From Cheilinus undulatus (Eukaryota; Chordata; Actinopteri; Labriformes; Labridae): a stretch of DNA of 64,000 nucleotides. Position 1 is the stretch's first letter, and the number at the start of each line of letters is the position of its first letter. Position numbers and translations under genes: made by a program. The stretch lies in the NCBI RefSeq assembly GCF_018320785.1, contig NC_054865.1, positions 13,303,579-13,367,578 on the forward strand, read 5' to 3'. This document shows, one piece after another, positions 47,683 through 59,500 of the stretch. The notes under the pieces are model-generated. The model saw only the letters and a program-made list of their open reading frames with translations, ran no database searches and was not told the DNA's origin.

Positions 47683-50600
47683 GTGAGCAGTCCACACTCT
47701 GTCACACACACATATTCACACAAACAGACAACAGAGTAGAAGTGTGGAGTGTTTTTCCACAGAGCTCCAACATTAATAAAAGAGTTGAGAATCACATACA
47801 TGCAAACGGGAAACAAAATGCAGATGTATAATTAAGTGCACAAAGATTACACCATTTGCATGCAAACCCCGACCCAACCCCATCATGGGGATGTTGTCAG
47901 ACACTTTGGGGTTGTTTGTCACAATGTTGTTTTAATGGAAAAATCTTAAAAATTATACTAATACTAAATTTGAAACTTTAATTGCATTGAAAAGTAAACA
48001 AAAACAGGTTAAATCTTAACACAAAATGAACAGGAACAGGAACATGAACATCTTTAGGCCAGCCCATAGCAACATAAAGGACAAAACAATAACAATAACA
48101 GCCAGCTCAACTAGGCTATGCCCATTCTGAGTAACTCTCTGAGTTACAGTGATGGCAAATGTAGGGTCAGTGCACTCCAACTAAGCAGAGCTTGTGTGTC
48201 CACTGGTTGCACATCCAACACTTCTCCCATACCTCCCCTGAATGGCTGTAAATTGAGCCATGGTCATATACGTCTTATTACATGTGACAACCAACCCCAA
48301 AGACAACGTGATGACTGACCCCACCTGGAATTTCTTGTTAGGTAGCTAACAACAATCTAAACTAGTTTTCCCCTCACATTTTTCAGGTTAACAGTTGTTT
48401 TGTTATAAACCCATTGTGTAAAAGCCTTGAGGAAAAATACAGAGGAGCTCAAAATTTACATTTGACATGAAAAACCAACCAACCCATTTGACAACCGACT
48501 CGGTAGTCCCCTATATCAGTATTTCCCAAACTTTTTTTTCTGATGACCCACTTTTTTCAAAGTACAAGCCTCTGGGACCCAACAACTTTGTCTTTTCTTT
48601 ATGATATTGCTCAAGCCTGCCTTCTGCACTGTCCATGGTGTTTTGGTTAAGGCGATGGCTGGTGCTAGCTTGGAGAATGTTAATTCTGGACTCAATCTGT
48701 TCCCGACCTGGTGCTTTCTGTTTTTCAAGCCTGGAAGAAGCCACTTCACTGGGTCACACTGCCTTTCTTCACATACTTGACTCCTTGGGCCTCCAATGGC
48801 TGTCTTGTCAGGAACAATGCGTTTCTATTTAAGCGAAACATCGATAACTGTGACTTTACATCTTTTGCCATCCAGAGCCTTGTTTTGTGTTTTTATTATA
48901 GTAGAGAGGGTGAGTTTTACAGGGTGGAGTCCCATGTTTGGATGTAATGCTTACATCTATTAATGTTGCACTATATGCTATAGCAAAGAAATTCTGAAAA
49001 CTCATTTGGTGACCCCAAAAAAATCTTTATGAGAATTTATGAGAATACAATGGAGTGAATTAGACGATGGCCAGGACACTCAGAAAAGCTCAGATTTTCT
49101 TTTCTTCCTTTTTCAGAAAATGATGTCAGAGCTTTAAGAGCTGGGAACAGCACAAAATATGCTGGAGGTGGTTTCCTTGTTATTTTAATGCAGGAAAAAA
49201 CCCTGAAATCTTTAAATTTCATTCTGCTGTGGATCCAGCAGGAGAAACTCTAGATTAAGTATGAGTGAAAAATTCAGCTGTTTGCTGAAGCTCACCCCAG
49301 AAACTTGAGAAATTCGAGCACGAGGAATTTTGCAATTGTGAAAGCTGCTTATTTTAAAGTTTCTTTTATTAAAACCAACAACTTTTTATACGTGAGAAAC
49401 ATAATTCATGTGCTGGATTATTTATGGGCAATTCATCTAGTAAAACAAAGACAAGACTGCAGGAAGGTAGCAGTGGAAACATGTCAATGTAACCAAAAAC
49501 ACCACTTCTCTCAGTAGGAATACAAAGAAAAATAACTATTTTGTGAAGACAGTATAAAATTATTTGGATTAACAGGCTAAATTGTCAATATTATATACGC
49601 ACACAAACTCACACCAACAAAATCACAGCAAAATTAAAGAACTAAGAGGCTCCCCTCACTACACCTCGTCCTCCCTTCCCCTCTCCCTCACTCTCTCTGA
49701 CTCAACAGATTACCCTTTTGGCATTTGAGTTTTAATTTGTCGTGGCTAATTGATTCCTGGGGATAGATGTGTGATTCTGCTCTCAGTGTTTATGCATGGT
49801 GATCTTTCTCCCTGGCAAATGACATGCCTACTTCTTAGACATTTTTTAAACAGGATAAGAGCAATAGAAGACATTTAAGCACATAAAATACAATAAAACA
49901 CAGTTTTTGCTGTCATTTATTTACTCTTTGAATGGAAGAGGACCTCACGCTAGCATGCAAGACTACTTTATCATAAAAAGACCTCTATGACAATTTTTTC
50001 CAACCAAAAAACAGTGCTAAAATTTCATAATAAGAATGAACTGAGCTGGGGTGTGTTTATATAAAAAATGATGTTGATCTTCTTTCTTCTTCTCTTTCAG
50101 GTGTGTCTCTCTGAATGTGAAGCTAACATCTCCCCTGCCTTTTACCATGACCTCTGTAGTAAAGTGCTGTCTTCGCCGTTGTCTTCCCTCGGTGGTACGA
50201 TGCAGAAAAGATCTCAGGAGGAAGTAGAAGCCTTGTTTCCTGAGGAGGAAGAGCAGGGGGATGGTGGTCTGCTGCTTCCTATGGCATTGCAAAGGTTTGA
50301 TCACTTGACCCGGGCACTCGGGGTGGACGAAAGTGCTTTGGGTGTCAAAGACAGCCAGCTGAACACTGCCTACAACTCCCAGAATGCCCTGTCACTTGAG
50401 GATGAGTATGAGACAGGAGAGGAGGCAGGGCAGGAGGAGGGGGCTGCTGACATGGCGGAAAGAGGACAAGGTGATTTAGGGCTGAGCTTGTCGAAGAGGT
50501 TTGGCGGCTTTGTGAAAGGGAGACACGGCTACAAGAAGCTGATTTCACCTGGAAGATCTTACCAGAAGAGATATGGGGGATTCATCGGCATTCGGAAGTC

Positions 50601-50724
50601 GGCCCGCAAGTGGAACAACCAAAAACGTTTCAGCGAGTTCCTGAAGCAGTACCTGGGGATGAGCACTCGAGCCACTGAGTACAACAGCCTGTCAGAGGAC
50701 CTCACCCAACAGAACCAAGTTTAG
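47563..50724 (+). CDS. pnoc: prepronociceptin (nociceptin/orphanin FQ precursor), two coding exons
   Basis: Coding sequence joins 47,563-47,682 and 50,101-50,724 (stop TAG at 50,722), giving 247 residues, longer than the about 176 of the human protein. It is a secreted neuropeptide precursor cleaved at dibasic sites; the product acts on the NOP (ORL1) receptor. The N-terminal signal peptide is followed by six cysteines (20, 24, 27, 42, 46, 59) with the opioid-precursor spacing, an acidic spacer (about 78-160), then Lys-Arg sites at 172-173, 196-197 and 215-216. These release an FGGF-starting 22-mer (174-195), nociceptin YGGFIGIRKSARKWNNQ (198-214), and a C-terminal peptide starting FSEFLKQYL (217 onward). 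A further KR is at 76-77. The human nociceptin core RKSARK is identical; position 1 is Tyr instead of Phe. I do not see the EQKQLQ end of mammalian nocistatin. Whether this is the a or b teleost copy cannot be told from here. Confidence 0.95.
47683..50100 (+). other. pnoc intron 2
   Basis: 2,418 bp with donor GTGAGC and acceptor TTCTCTTTCAG. It contains a hAT-like fragment at 48,517-49,030 and a less repetitive stretch at 49,690-49,830 with CTAATTGATT and a Pit/Oct-like ATGCAT. No exon between. Confidence 0.85.
48517..49030. mobile_element. hAT-like element remnant in pnoc intron 2
   Basis: Starts CAGTATTTCCCAAACTTTTT, then GATGACCCAC, the end type of Charlie-like hAT elements. The far side reads TTTGGTGACCCCAAAAAAA, a diverged counterpart. 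Interior open frames on both strands have no recognisable transposase. Confidence 0.45.
50101..50724 (+). CDS. pnoc: pnoc exon 3: rest of the precursor and peptides
   Basis: Starts in phase 0 after the acceptor TTTCAG with GTG TGT CTC (V41 C42 L43), completing the cysteine pattern. It encodes residues 41-247. Coordinates of products: FGGF peptide 50,500-50,565, nociceptin 50,572-50,622, C-terminal peptide from 50,629. Confidence 0.95.
   Translation: MCLSECEANISPAFYHDLCSKVLSSPLSSLGGTMQKRSQEEVEALFPEEEEQGDGGLLLPMALQRFDHLTRALGVDESALGVKDSQLNTAYNSQNALSLEDEYETGEEAGQEEGAADMAERGQGDLGLSLSKRFGGFVKGRHGYKKLISPGRSYQKRYGGFIGIRKSARKWNNQKRFSEFLKQYLGMSTRATEYNSLSEDLTQQNQV
50500..50565 (+). other. pnoc: extra opioid-like peptide (FGGF...), residues 174-195
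   Basis: 22 residues beginning FGGFVKGRHGYKK and ending SPGRSYQ, bounded by KR on both sides. It shares the aromatic-GGF message of opioid peptides and a basic tail, but its address differs from nociceptin. An internal KK (185-186) could trim it further, and KGR (179-181) could in principle give an amidated short form. It has no counterpart in the human precursor, which has only one GGF peptide. Confidence 0.8.
50572..50622 (+). other. pnoc: nociceptin mature peptide, Tyr1 form, residues 198-214
   Basis: YGGFIGIRKSARKWNNQ. Twelve of 17 positions match mammalian nociceptin; differences are Y1, I5, I7, W14 and N15. KR dibasic sites flank it exactly. The WNNQ ending recalls dynorphin A (WDNQ), consistent with common ancestry of the opioid family. 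Confidence 0.95.
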
Positions 50725-51429
50725 CACCTTTAAGCCACTGACAAAAGAAATTCTTGATGTATTTTCAATGATCTTGTTTTGTATTTCCGACACCAAACGT
50801 CAAACATTAACTGCTGTCACCAAAGCTGACCTACTTTATCAGAGGAATTGGCCTAAATATGAAAACCAAGCCCATGAACTAAAGGTGTGTTCAGACCAAA
50901 ATTAAGCAAATATTGTTTCGACATTACTATGTGCAAAATCAGTCAGGGGAATTAAAGCTCCTGTTAGGAACTTTTGGTTTATGTCGATGTTGGCGCCCCC
51001 TGCAGTACTCGTCTGTTATACTGTATGTGCCAGAAGTGTTTCTACAAACATCTCATTCTGCTATCTTTTAAAGTCAGTCTTGTCACTGGCAATTAATATT
51101 TACAGCAGGAAAACTAACTTCTTCTGCTTCTGACCTCCAAAAACTAATGAACCATTATGAAATCATAGTAGACATTAATGCAAGACAGTCTGGCTGCAGA
51201 CCATTCATCTCTGAAAGCCACTCTCACAGACCATTCATCTTAGACACAGTATATCTCAGAACTGGAATACATGCAAAACTTTAGAAATAAAACTGGTTTA
51301 AAACTTCTGTGTAGGGTTAGGGTAACGGTGGGAATACCAAAAGTAAAAAACCTGACCTGCAAAACCTGATTACAAAACATTTAATAAAGCTGATCAAACA
51401 GTCTGCTTACAGCAAAAAAGCTTGTCCTC

Positions 51430-52015
51430 CATAAAAACATCCAAGCTAGTATAGCTTATGTAGCTTCATTAGCTGCAAAAGCTATGTAAATAATAGAGCT
51501 ACATAGCTAGCTAAGTAAGCTTTAGCAATATGAACTTAAGCCAACGTAGGTAAGCTAATGTATAAAACATAGATAACACTTGTCTATACCGCAAAGCTAA
51601 TGTATAAAACAGATAAAGTTAAGCTCACAAAGCAGCCACGCATCTATTTTATATACTTAGCTGAGTTAGATTATGCTTCTTTTGCTAAGACACCCATCGC
51701 TAAAATGAACCTAGCTTTAGCCCTAAGCTGACATAGCTACATAGCTAACATAGCTTTGTAGCTACAGAAGCTAAAGCTAAGCTTGCAAAGCAACTCTGTA
51801 AACTAGGTAGATACGTCATCTATGTAGCTATGTCAGCTTTACCTGTTTGCTTAAGTTTAAGTTGCTAAAGCTAACTTGGCTATAAATAACAGAGCTACAT
51901 AGCTTCACAGCTATGCTAGCTACATAGCTCCGTAGATAATGTAGTGTAAGCTAAGCTCACAAAACAGCTACACGTCTACGTTAGCTATGCAGCAAAGTTA
52001 GATGTAGCTACATAC
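51430..52015. repeat. AGCTA-rich tandem array, about 170-bp unit
   Basis: Dozens of AGCTA/TAGCT words, many self-complementary (TAGCTACATAGCTA). A longer unit starting AAGCTCACAAAGCA or AAGCTTGCAAAGCA recurs near 51,614, 51,784 and 51,954, about 170 bp apart. It can fold extensively if transcribed. Confidence 0.75.
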
Positions 52016-53544
52016 AGAGGCATCAGTGTCAGTTTAATGCTGTAAGCACACAGTACCTTCTCACAGAGGCTATAAATGACAAGAATAACACATGTATGCA
52101 AACTTTCTGTGTTTGAATATTCCCAGAGTGCATAAATGATGAAACAAACCGTGGCTTTTGAGCCTTAGATTAAAAAATCATAACAGCATTGACTTGTTCT
52201 TCTTTTTGATGTGTTAACTGCACTTAAATCACAGGGAAATGTTTTTATTTTGGGTTCATCCTGATGTAGAACGTCAGATGAATTTCTTCTGATAGTGATC
52301 TTCTTAATCAGCATAAATAGACCTTTTACCTCTGACACAAGACCAGGTAGTTAAAGAAAGAAAATCAAGCACTTACCTGAACTGAACCTGAACTTATTCA
52401 TGAAAATAATTGGGGATTTTCTGGGTTAAACGAGGGCACAACCCCCTAAAAGTAGGAGATGTGAAACAATCTGTCTATATCTCTGTGATTTTAAAAAGCC
52501 AGATGTGATAAAAGAGAGCCTGGTTTTAGTTGATCAATGCACAAATACACAAATGACTCTCCAGTGAAACAAAGTAAGAAAGAGCTTTTTTTCTGTCTGG
52601 AAACCTAGAAAAACCTCTCTCTACTGACCATTGTGTTGCAAAATATTACATTTTTATCAAAACAATAGAATTACTCTTGGTCTTTTACAAAAAGTTGTGG
52701 ACAGTTGTAGGAGTAAGGACAAACCTTTGTCCCTGTAAAGGTTTGAAGTTCACTCTGGTCTGTGAGACTCTATAATTCACATCATCACTGGATGCCCCTT
52801 ACCTAACAGACCGGTGAAATGACTGGGCTTTTTTCGATTAGCTCCAAAAGCCCTTTACCTGATGAGCCTTAGACAAAGCTTTCATTTTGGGAACACTTAG
52901 TTGTCCCACATTGATTTGCAGTATAAAAAAGACCTTTTTTCCCTGATTAATCCCAGATGAATGTTCACTTATTGTTGATTTTTAAATCCCATCTAATGAT
53001 GTTCTGAAAACATTAATATCTGTATTGAGTCATTTGCTAAAAGTGCTAAATCATCTTTAAAAGAGGCACCTTCCTGCTGAAAATGTCTGAAGCAACTTCA
53101 CTGAAGCAATGGCGCTCTTCATTGTGTGGTAAAATGCATAATTTAGTCTCTTTTAAAGGAAAAAAAAAAAGTTTTTTGTTCGTACTGGCAGCAGAGTTAA
53201 GATAAAGTCATCAGTATGTGAAGTGTACTTTGAGTGATTTTTGGTAAAGAAATGAAGTTAAGGATTTCTTATACCTCTGTTTTAAAACACACCTGACACT
53301 GCTACTTTTACTTTTATCTGGTGCAATCTTAAAGACTCCACAGCAGTCAGTATTCATGTGCTACTCCACTTTCTGTCTGACAGACTCATGTTTTGTGAGC
53401 ATCTTCTCTGACTGACCTTTGTGTCCATATGTCAGATTCCTCTCTGTACAAACAATATTTGTTTAATTTATTTAAACTGTAATGATGTGAGGTGTTTTGT
53501 GGCCTACTACGAGAACTTGTAAATAGCAAAAATTTAAACATGTC

Positions 53545-53550
53545 AATAAA
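53545..53550 (+). terminator. pnoc: pnoc distal poly(A) signal
   Basis: Canonical AATAAA with a GT-rich downstream element 16-30 bases later; the last strong signal before the spacer to pdpr. Confidence 0.6.
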
Positions 53551-53566
53551 AATAGTTTACTATTTC

Positions 53567-54832
53567 CTTTGTGGCTTGTCATGCAGCAACTGATTCTGTG
53601 TCTTGAGGTGTTTTGTTCTAATATTCACACACAGCAGGTTCTTTCATCCTTCACATTATGAGAGAGATACTTTAAGATGTTTTAGGGCTGCTTCAGTGGC
53701 ATTTTGTAGTTCCTCATAGATTTCTCATTATTTTAAGCAGTCCGACCAAGAAAATCAGGGCTCCTACACTGAGTCATGACATTTGATCTTAATTCAGCCT
53801 CATGAGACTTAACTCATGCTGGCAGTGCAGTACTTTTTGATAATATTTTACCTGAGACAATACAAAATTAATGAAAGAAACAATTTTCTCCAACTGCAAA
53901 GAAAAAACATATTTTAACAGGCAGGAACACTGAGCAGGGCCAAAATTGTTGGTTAGCAACCATCTGCCTTATTTATCTATTTGTTTGTTTGTTTGTTTGG
54001 TCGTATAATGTCAGTAATCTCATAAATATGATAGCTAATAAAAAAAATAACATATGAAAACATGTCCATTGAAAACATTTGAAAAACATTCTAATGCTCA
54101 TAACAGCAGCTAAAAGCAAAAATAAATTAATATTTTCATTAATTACATTAATTATTTTATTATTCTTTATTTTGTCAACCTTAATAATGTTGTTTTTTTT
54201 GTTACAAACTGGCAAGGAGGATCAACATAGAAAATAAATCCATACATGACATAGGTGCTCTCTCTCACACAGCAGAGAGAGAGCAGGTTATTATAAAAAA
54301 GAAACTGACTGAAAATGACTATTGTCATTGTTTGTAAATAATATGAAAAACAACAAAAGCAATAATAATAATAATGCTGACAACAACAATAGCAACCAAA
54401 ATAATAGTAATAATATATTACATTGAACTAATGGTTAAAGAAATGCATGGAAACTCTCAATTTTAACCATAAAAGTTCAATGATATTCACTGTAAAACAG
54501 ATAAAAGGCACACGTTTTGAATGTTTACAAATTAATTTGATCACAAATAAAGTACCCCTACAGGGGGAAAAAATCCAAGCCAATATTAGCAAGAAAGCTT
54601 TATTAACTTTCTCTGAGGTGATGATGAAGTGCTGAGGATGAAGGGCACCAAATTGGAGTCTGGCCTGAGGCGCTACGATCTTAGAACCAGCCCTGCTTTC
54701 AACACTGCAGCATTAGTCTCCAGTGCATGATGCACTGCAAAAACCAGTACACTCTAGTGCCCCCTGTTGCTCACTTATGTACCTGCAGATGCATAAAACT
54801 AAAACGGATTTATCATCCGTATTTGTGCACAA

Positions 54833-54871
<39 letters not shown>

Positions 54872-55500
54872 AAGATATAAAAGTTGAAAATATCTGATGA
54901 AATATGAAAATGAAAAAACTAAAAATCCTGAATAATTGCAAGACCCAGTTTTGTGTTATTGTTGATTTCCATGTTTAAAAACATCAGTTTAAATAAAAAT
55001 CTATTGAAGTAGTCCCTAAAAATCTAAGAAAGAAGTAATCTTCAGCCTAAAGCCATAAATTCTTCATAAGTACACCTGGTCAATGTGGAATAGAAAGAAA
55101 TCAAAAGCAACAAATAAATAACTATGGCATTAGGCAAAGAAAATACTCAAATTAAAGTTAAAAATAAAGACATTTGGACAAAGACATGTTAATATGGAAA
55201 TACTTTTAAAAAGAAACTTCATTTTAGACGATAGTATGATATTATAACACAGAATCTTTTGAAATATCCTTCATCAAGTTTTTTTTCAAGACAGTAGGCT
55301 ACTTAAAATTTCAAATTTGTGCCTAGTTAAATTATAGGAAAATATGAACTGTATGTAGAGAAGGTCAGTTTTTATACACATTCTTTTGTATGTCATAAAG
55401 TTGCATCAATCTTATTTTTTCTGTTTTATTACCATAAATAAATAATTCACGGGTGATGGAAGAGTATGCTCGTACTACTGGTATTAAACAGTCCGAGGTA
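53567..55500. other. intergenic spacer between pnoc and pdpr
   Basis: AT-rich. Contains a GTTT run (53,980-54,000), the perfect inverted repeat GCTCTCTCTC / GAGAGAGAGC (54,257-54,284), AAT-rich stretches (54,360-54,420), and an AAAT microsatellite. No gene seen. Confidence 0.55.
54831..54872. repeat. (AAAT)n microsatellite
   Basis: About ten perfect AAAT units. Confidence 0.9.
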
Positions 55501-55514
55501 TCTTATTTTGAAGT

Positions 55515-55663
55515 CGTAAACCGGAAGTACCCTTTGCAATCATAACTGAACTGACGTGTGTCCTGACTGCTTCACCCAAACAAGACTTTCTGTCATTTCA
55601 CCCAGTCACTGGTTATCATTTCTGATTTCTAAACCATCACAACGTCTGGACTTGGCTGATTCG
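55515..55663 (+). promoter_or_regulatory. pdpr: pdpr promoter and probable 5'UTR exon 1
   Basis: ACCGGAAGTA at 55,520 is a consensus ETS (GABP/NRF-2) site, frequent in promoters of nuclear genes for mitochondrial proteins. A candidate first exon ends at 55,663 (TGATTCG followed by GTAAGT). There is no TATA box, as usual for such genes. The exon start is not determinable from sequence. Confidence 0.55.
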
Positions 55664-56307
55664 GTAAGTTTTCAACCGATAAAACAAATAAAAAAGATGT
55701 CTTAACTCAGTTTGTCGTTTAACGGTAGCAACTGTGGTAGATACAGAACATCAGCTAGCTTTCATACCCTTAGCTTCACATGCTAGCTATCCCTACCGCT
55801 AACTTTAACCTTAGGTGTTAAAAAGACAAAATGTCAGGAAACACTGAAGATACGTTACGACTGTAAAGGTCAATTGAAGCTCGTAACCTTACAGATAAAG
55901 TTTCAGGAGTGTTTTGAAATATATTAATGTATTGCGATCTAGAGCTAGCAATGCTACTTGGAGAACTACATTGATTTTTGATAGCTTAAACAAGTAAGAA
56001 AATAACGTCATGAAACAAAATTAACTGCTCAAGAACGATTATAAGTAAACCTTTTTGGCCTTTCAGGTCCTGTTGTCTTTATGAAGCGTTAAACTGACTG
56101 TGCTCAATGTCAACCCCCGCCAGTTAAGCCAAACACTTTGACTTGAAAGTCTTCGTCTCCTAGAAAACTAAAACCTCTGTGATAACAGCACTGTGTCTTC
56201 TTGTAACTATATAAATAGCAGTGTCAAAATGTAGACTACCGTCTAGTAACCTTGAAATCATGGATATATAATCACTCTGCATGTGTATTTGTGTGTCGTG
56301 TTTGCAG

Positions 56308-56581
56308 AAAGCACAGCTATGTGCAGCTGTGTGCGGAGCTCCAGGGCTATGTCCCCTGTCCTTCTCCCCAGGCTGCTGCTTCCCCACACAGGGTACAGGT
56401 CGGCCAGCAGGGGCCTCTGGACCTCCCCCACCTGCATGACCGTCAGTGGAGACTCCCAGCCGCTGCCTCTGCCCAGCCAGGCCCGGGTGGTGATATGTGG
56501 AGGGGGCATTGTGGGAACATCAGTAGCTTACCACCTCGCCAAACTGGGCTGGACTGATATCGTGCTACTGGAGCAGGGCAG
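56308..56581 (+). CDS. pdpr: pdpr exon 2: start, mitochondrial presequence, FAD dinucleotide fold
   Basis: Acceptor TGTTTGCAG; donor GTACGA in phase 2. ATG at 56,319 or 56,349, in the same frame. The second gives a cleaner mitochondrial presequence ([20 protein letters not shown]), so the true start is uncertain. [17 protein letters not shown] starts the Rossmann fold, closed by the acidic end of VLLEQG. Confidence 0.93.
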
Positions 56582-59500
56582 GTACGATAACATTAATGTC
56601 CAATATTTAGTTGTTAAGTTTGATGTTTATATGTGGCAGGAAGCTTCATGATAACACTTTTAATGCTTCTGGGCTATGCTGGCCTTACGAAACACACTGA
56701 AACTCTCTTGTTACCAGCCCTGTCCCATAACATTCCTTTGGAGGAAAGGGGTCAACACAAACACAGATAGTAAAAAGAGAATAAGTAAAAACAGATGTCC
56801 ATTTGATTTTTCATGTACTGTACTGCCTGTCCTTCTATTCTCTGTATAGACTTGGGGCAGGAACAACCAGACTATGTGCTGGCATAGTCAGCGTGGCAAA
56901 GCCTATTTCCATTGAGTGTCAAATGGCAAACTACTCCAATAATCTTTACCAGCAGCTGGAGGAGGAGACTGGAGTCAAAACAGGTCAGCCACAATGACAA
57001 GTCTTGTCTTAACCCATAAAAGCTTGGGTGCTGTGACTAATGTTATTACTGCAACTATAATAAATTAGCCTGCCAGAAACAATTTATTGAAGTATTTATT
57101 GAATTGTATTTGTTTGTATTGAATTGTATTTATGTGTATGTTTTATTCCCCTTATCTTTGAGAAATATTTATGTTTGACATACACTTTGACGTGCCTTGT
57201 TTTAATGTAATTTGTATGTTAGCATTTGCAAAGATAACTGCCCCTACAGCCTTGAGTTTGTTATTATTTTGACTTGCTGCTGTCTGTGAGTACTGGATAG
57301 CCTTTTAGCCGCGAGGCTTGTATTGTGAGGCATGATCTGTGGTTATCAAGGTACCTTCTGGTAAAACTCTAGTTTTTTAGGATTTAAAAAGTGGCTCAAT
57401 TCTCACTGTGGAGATCACTGTGGTAACTTGTGTTGAACACCTAAACTGCTTCACAGCAGGTTATGTTTGGGATAAGAGATCAGCCTGCATGAAACTCTGC
57501 CTGGTAGACTCTTACTCACATTCTCTTTAAAATAAAAATTTTCATATAAAACATACAAGAAGGAAAAATATTATGAATTTTTTTCAGTTGTCATCCTGTA
57601 ATGGACTACACAAAGCACTAAAGCCTTTTTTACTTTTGGTATGAATAAGATTTAAATTCATTTGCTTACTGCTTGAGTTATGTTTTTATATTCATCTTTA
57701 TAAGCCACATACCACTTGGTTTGATATCAGGACTGCAGTGGAAATTTTAAAACCTATACTGTCAGTCAAAATAATTGATTTAAAAGAAGGAGAAAAAAGC
57801 TATTATTTTATATTATATTGTGCAGTTATGATGATTGTGATATTATAATCATTAATATCAATTTTCACTCAGCCACCAGTTATTCTAATGCAAGCTTTCT
57901 TTCCAACATTAAAAAAAAAACAATCTTTCTGTAATTTTATAGTTTGTAAAATTAGAAGACCAGCAAATGTGAGACTTGATTGATAGGATATATGAAGCCA
58001 ACTGTCCTTTTGTGAACTTGCGTAGTTGATAACCAGCTTTGCATGACTTTTTGTGCAGTCTCCTTACTGAATTGTTAATGAAGACAGACAACAAAAGATA
58101 TCCTTGGTATATTTACTTGCTTTGTAGTTTAGGCATCTGCTGAGCCACATAATAAGTGGTTAAGTGTGCAAAACTAGGTCCAAAGGGGACAACTAGACTT
58201 GATTGAAGTTCTTGAGGACAATTTGCCTCTCCTCCAAAAGGCTTCTTCAGGTCAGTCCATCCCTTCAGTTCAGAACTGATGAAACATTTTCTAAGGAGAG
58301 GTGAAACATCTTCAAGAACCTTAATCAAGTCCAGCAGCCTCCTTGGACCAAGTTTTGGATAGCTACCTGGATGAATGAGAACCTACACAGACATGGTAGG
58401 AAAGAACAGCCTTCTCTGAACGCCATTTATGAAAAAAACTGTGGTATGACGGGCTCAAAAGATCCTGGATGACCCCTCACACATTGTATTTCAAGAATAT
58501 GAACTACTCCCCTCAGATAGATGCTATAAAGCCTGTAAATATAAAATAAGCTGTTTTAAACTTTATTTTATCCCTACCTCAATCTCACTGCTCAAGATAA
58601 GATAGACTGCAGTCCCAAAGTGTTATGGTATTGTTTTTTTTATGTATTTATAACTGCATTATTTACCTTGTGCCTGCTCGTATTTGAGCATTCAGTGTGG
58701 TAGGTATTCCAGCTTGTTTTGAGTAATGCCCTTTTTGTGTGTATTTTTAGGTACATTTTTGAAGTATGGAAAGCTCAAGTTTATAGTATTTATTGTATTA
58801 ATCCTTAAGATCCTTTTATGCTCTTAGGCACTTGATACTATATTTTCTGACCCTGTACTAATTTTTTAGAACTTGTCATATGTACTGTTGCTTCTTCTCC
58901 TTTCACATGTCAGTGTATGTTTAGGCTGTGTACATTGCACTACTGCCCAATTCAAATTTCCCCTTAGTGAAAATAGCATATACCTTACCATACCATACCA
59001 TATTATGTATAATATCATCATGGTTAAGTGTGTTTTTGTTAATGTGTTTCAGGGTATGTAAAAACAGGGTCTTTATGTCTGGCCCAAAATCAGGATCGTT
59101 TCATATCACTGAAGCGCCTGGCATCCAGACTAAGGTAAGATCTTAAGTTGTAAGATTTTTACCTGTGATACTTGGAGAAACAAACTGCTTTGAGCGTGAA
59201 TAAGGTGTTTTTGCAGTGTGACTTGGCCATTCTTCAAAATCAGAGTTGAAATCAGAGTCAGCTTTTTTGGCCAGGTACGAGTATAAACAAATTAGATTTA
59301 CCAATTATGTGGTTATTATGTGGCTGATGGGTTCATTTGTGTGATGGAGCAAGTGTTTTTTCATGACAGGAATTTTGTATTGCTGTTAAAGTAAGAATCC
59401 TGGCTGCACTCAGCTTCTCCTTCTTTCTGTCTATGCATGAAATTGTGTAATTATGACATCTGTCATTCATCCTCTATTGCAAATGCCACTTTTACATCTG

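Larger units (their letters stand above)
50725..53566 (+). other. pnoc: probable pnoc 3'UTR
   Basis: No splice signal is needed after the stop. AATAAA at 51,286 is a possible proximal poly(A) signal. AATAAA at 53,545, followed by a TTTGTGGCTTGT tract, is the strongest distal one and would give a 3'UTR of about 2.8 kb containing the AGCT-rich repeat. Choice between the two is not resolvable here. Confidence 0.5.

Noticed and set aside
50017..50548. Antisense open frames across pnoc exon 3
   Set aside because: They are reverse-strand shadows of the acidic coding sequence, with no splice or promoter context.
54257..54284. Inverted repeat GCTCTCTCTC / GAGAGAGAGC
   Set aside because: Short and made of dinucleotide repeats; pairing is expected from composition alone.
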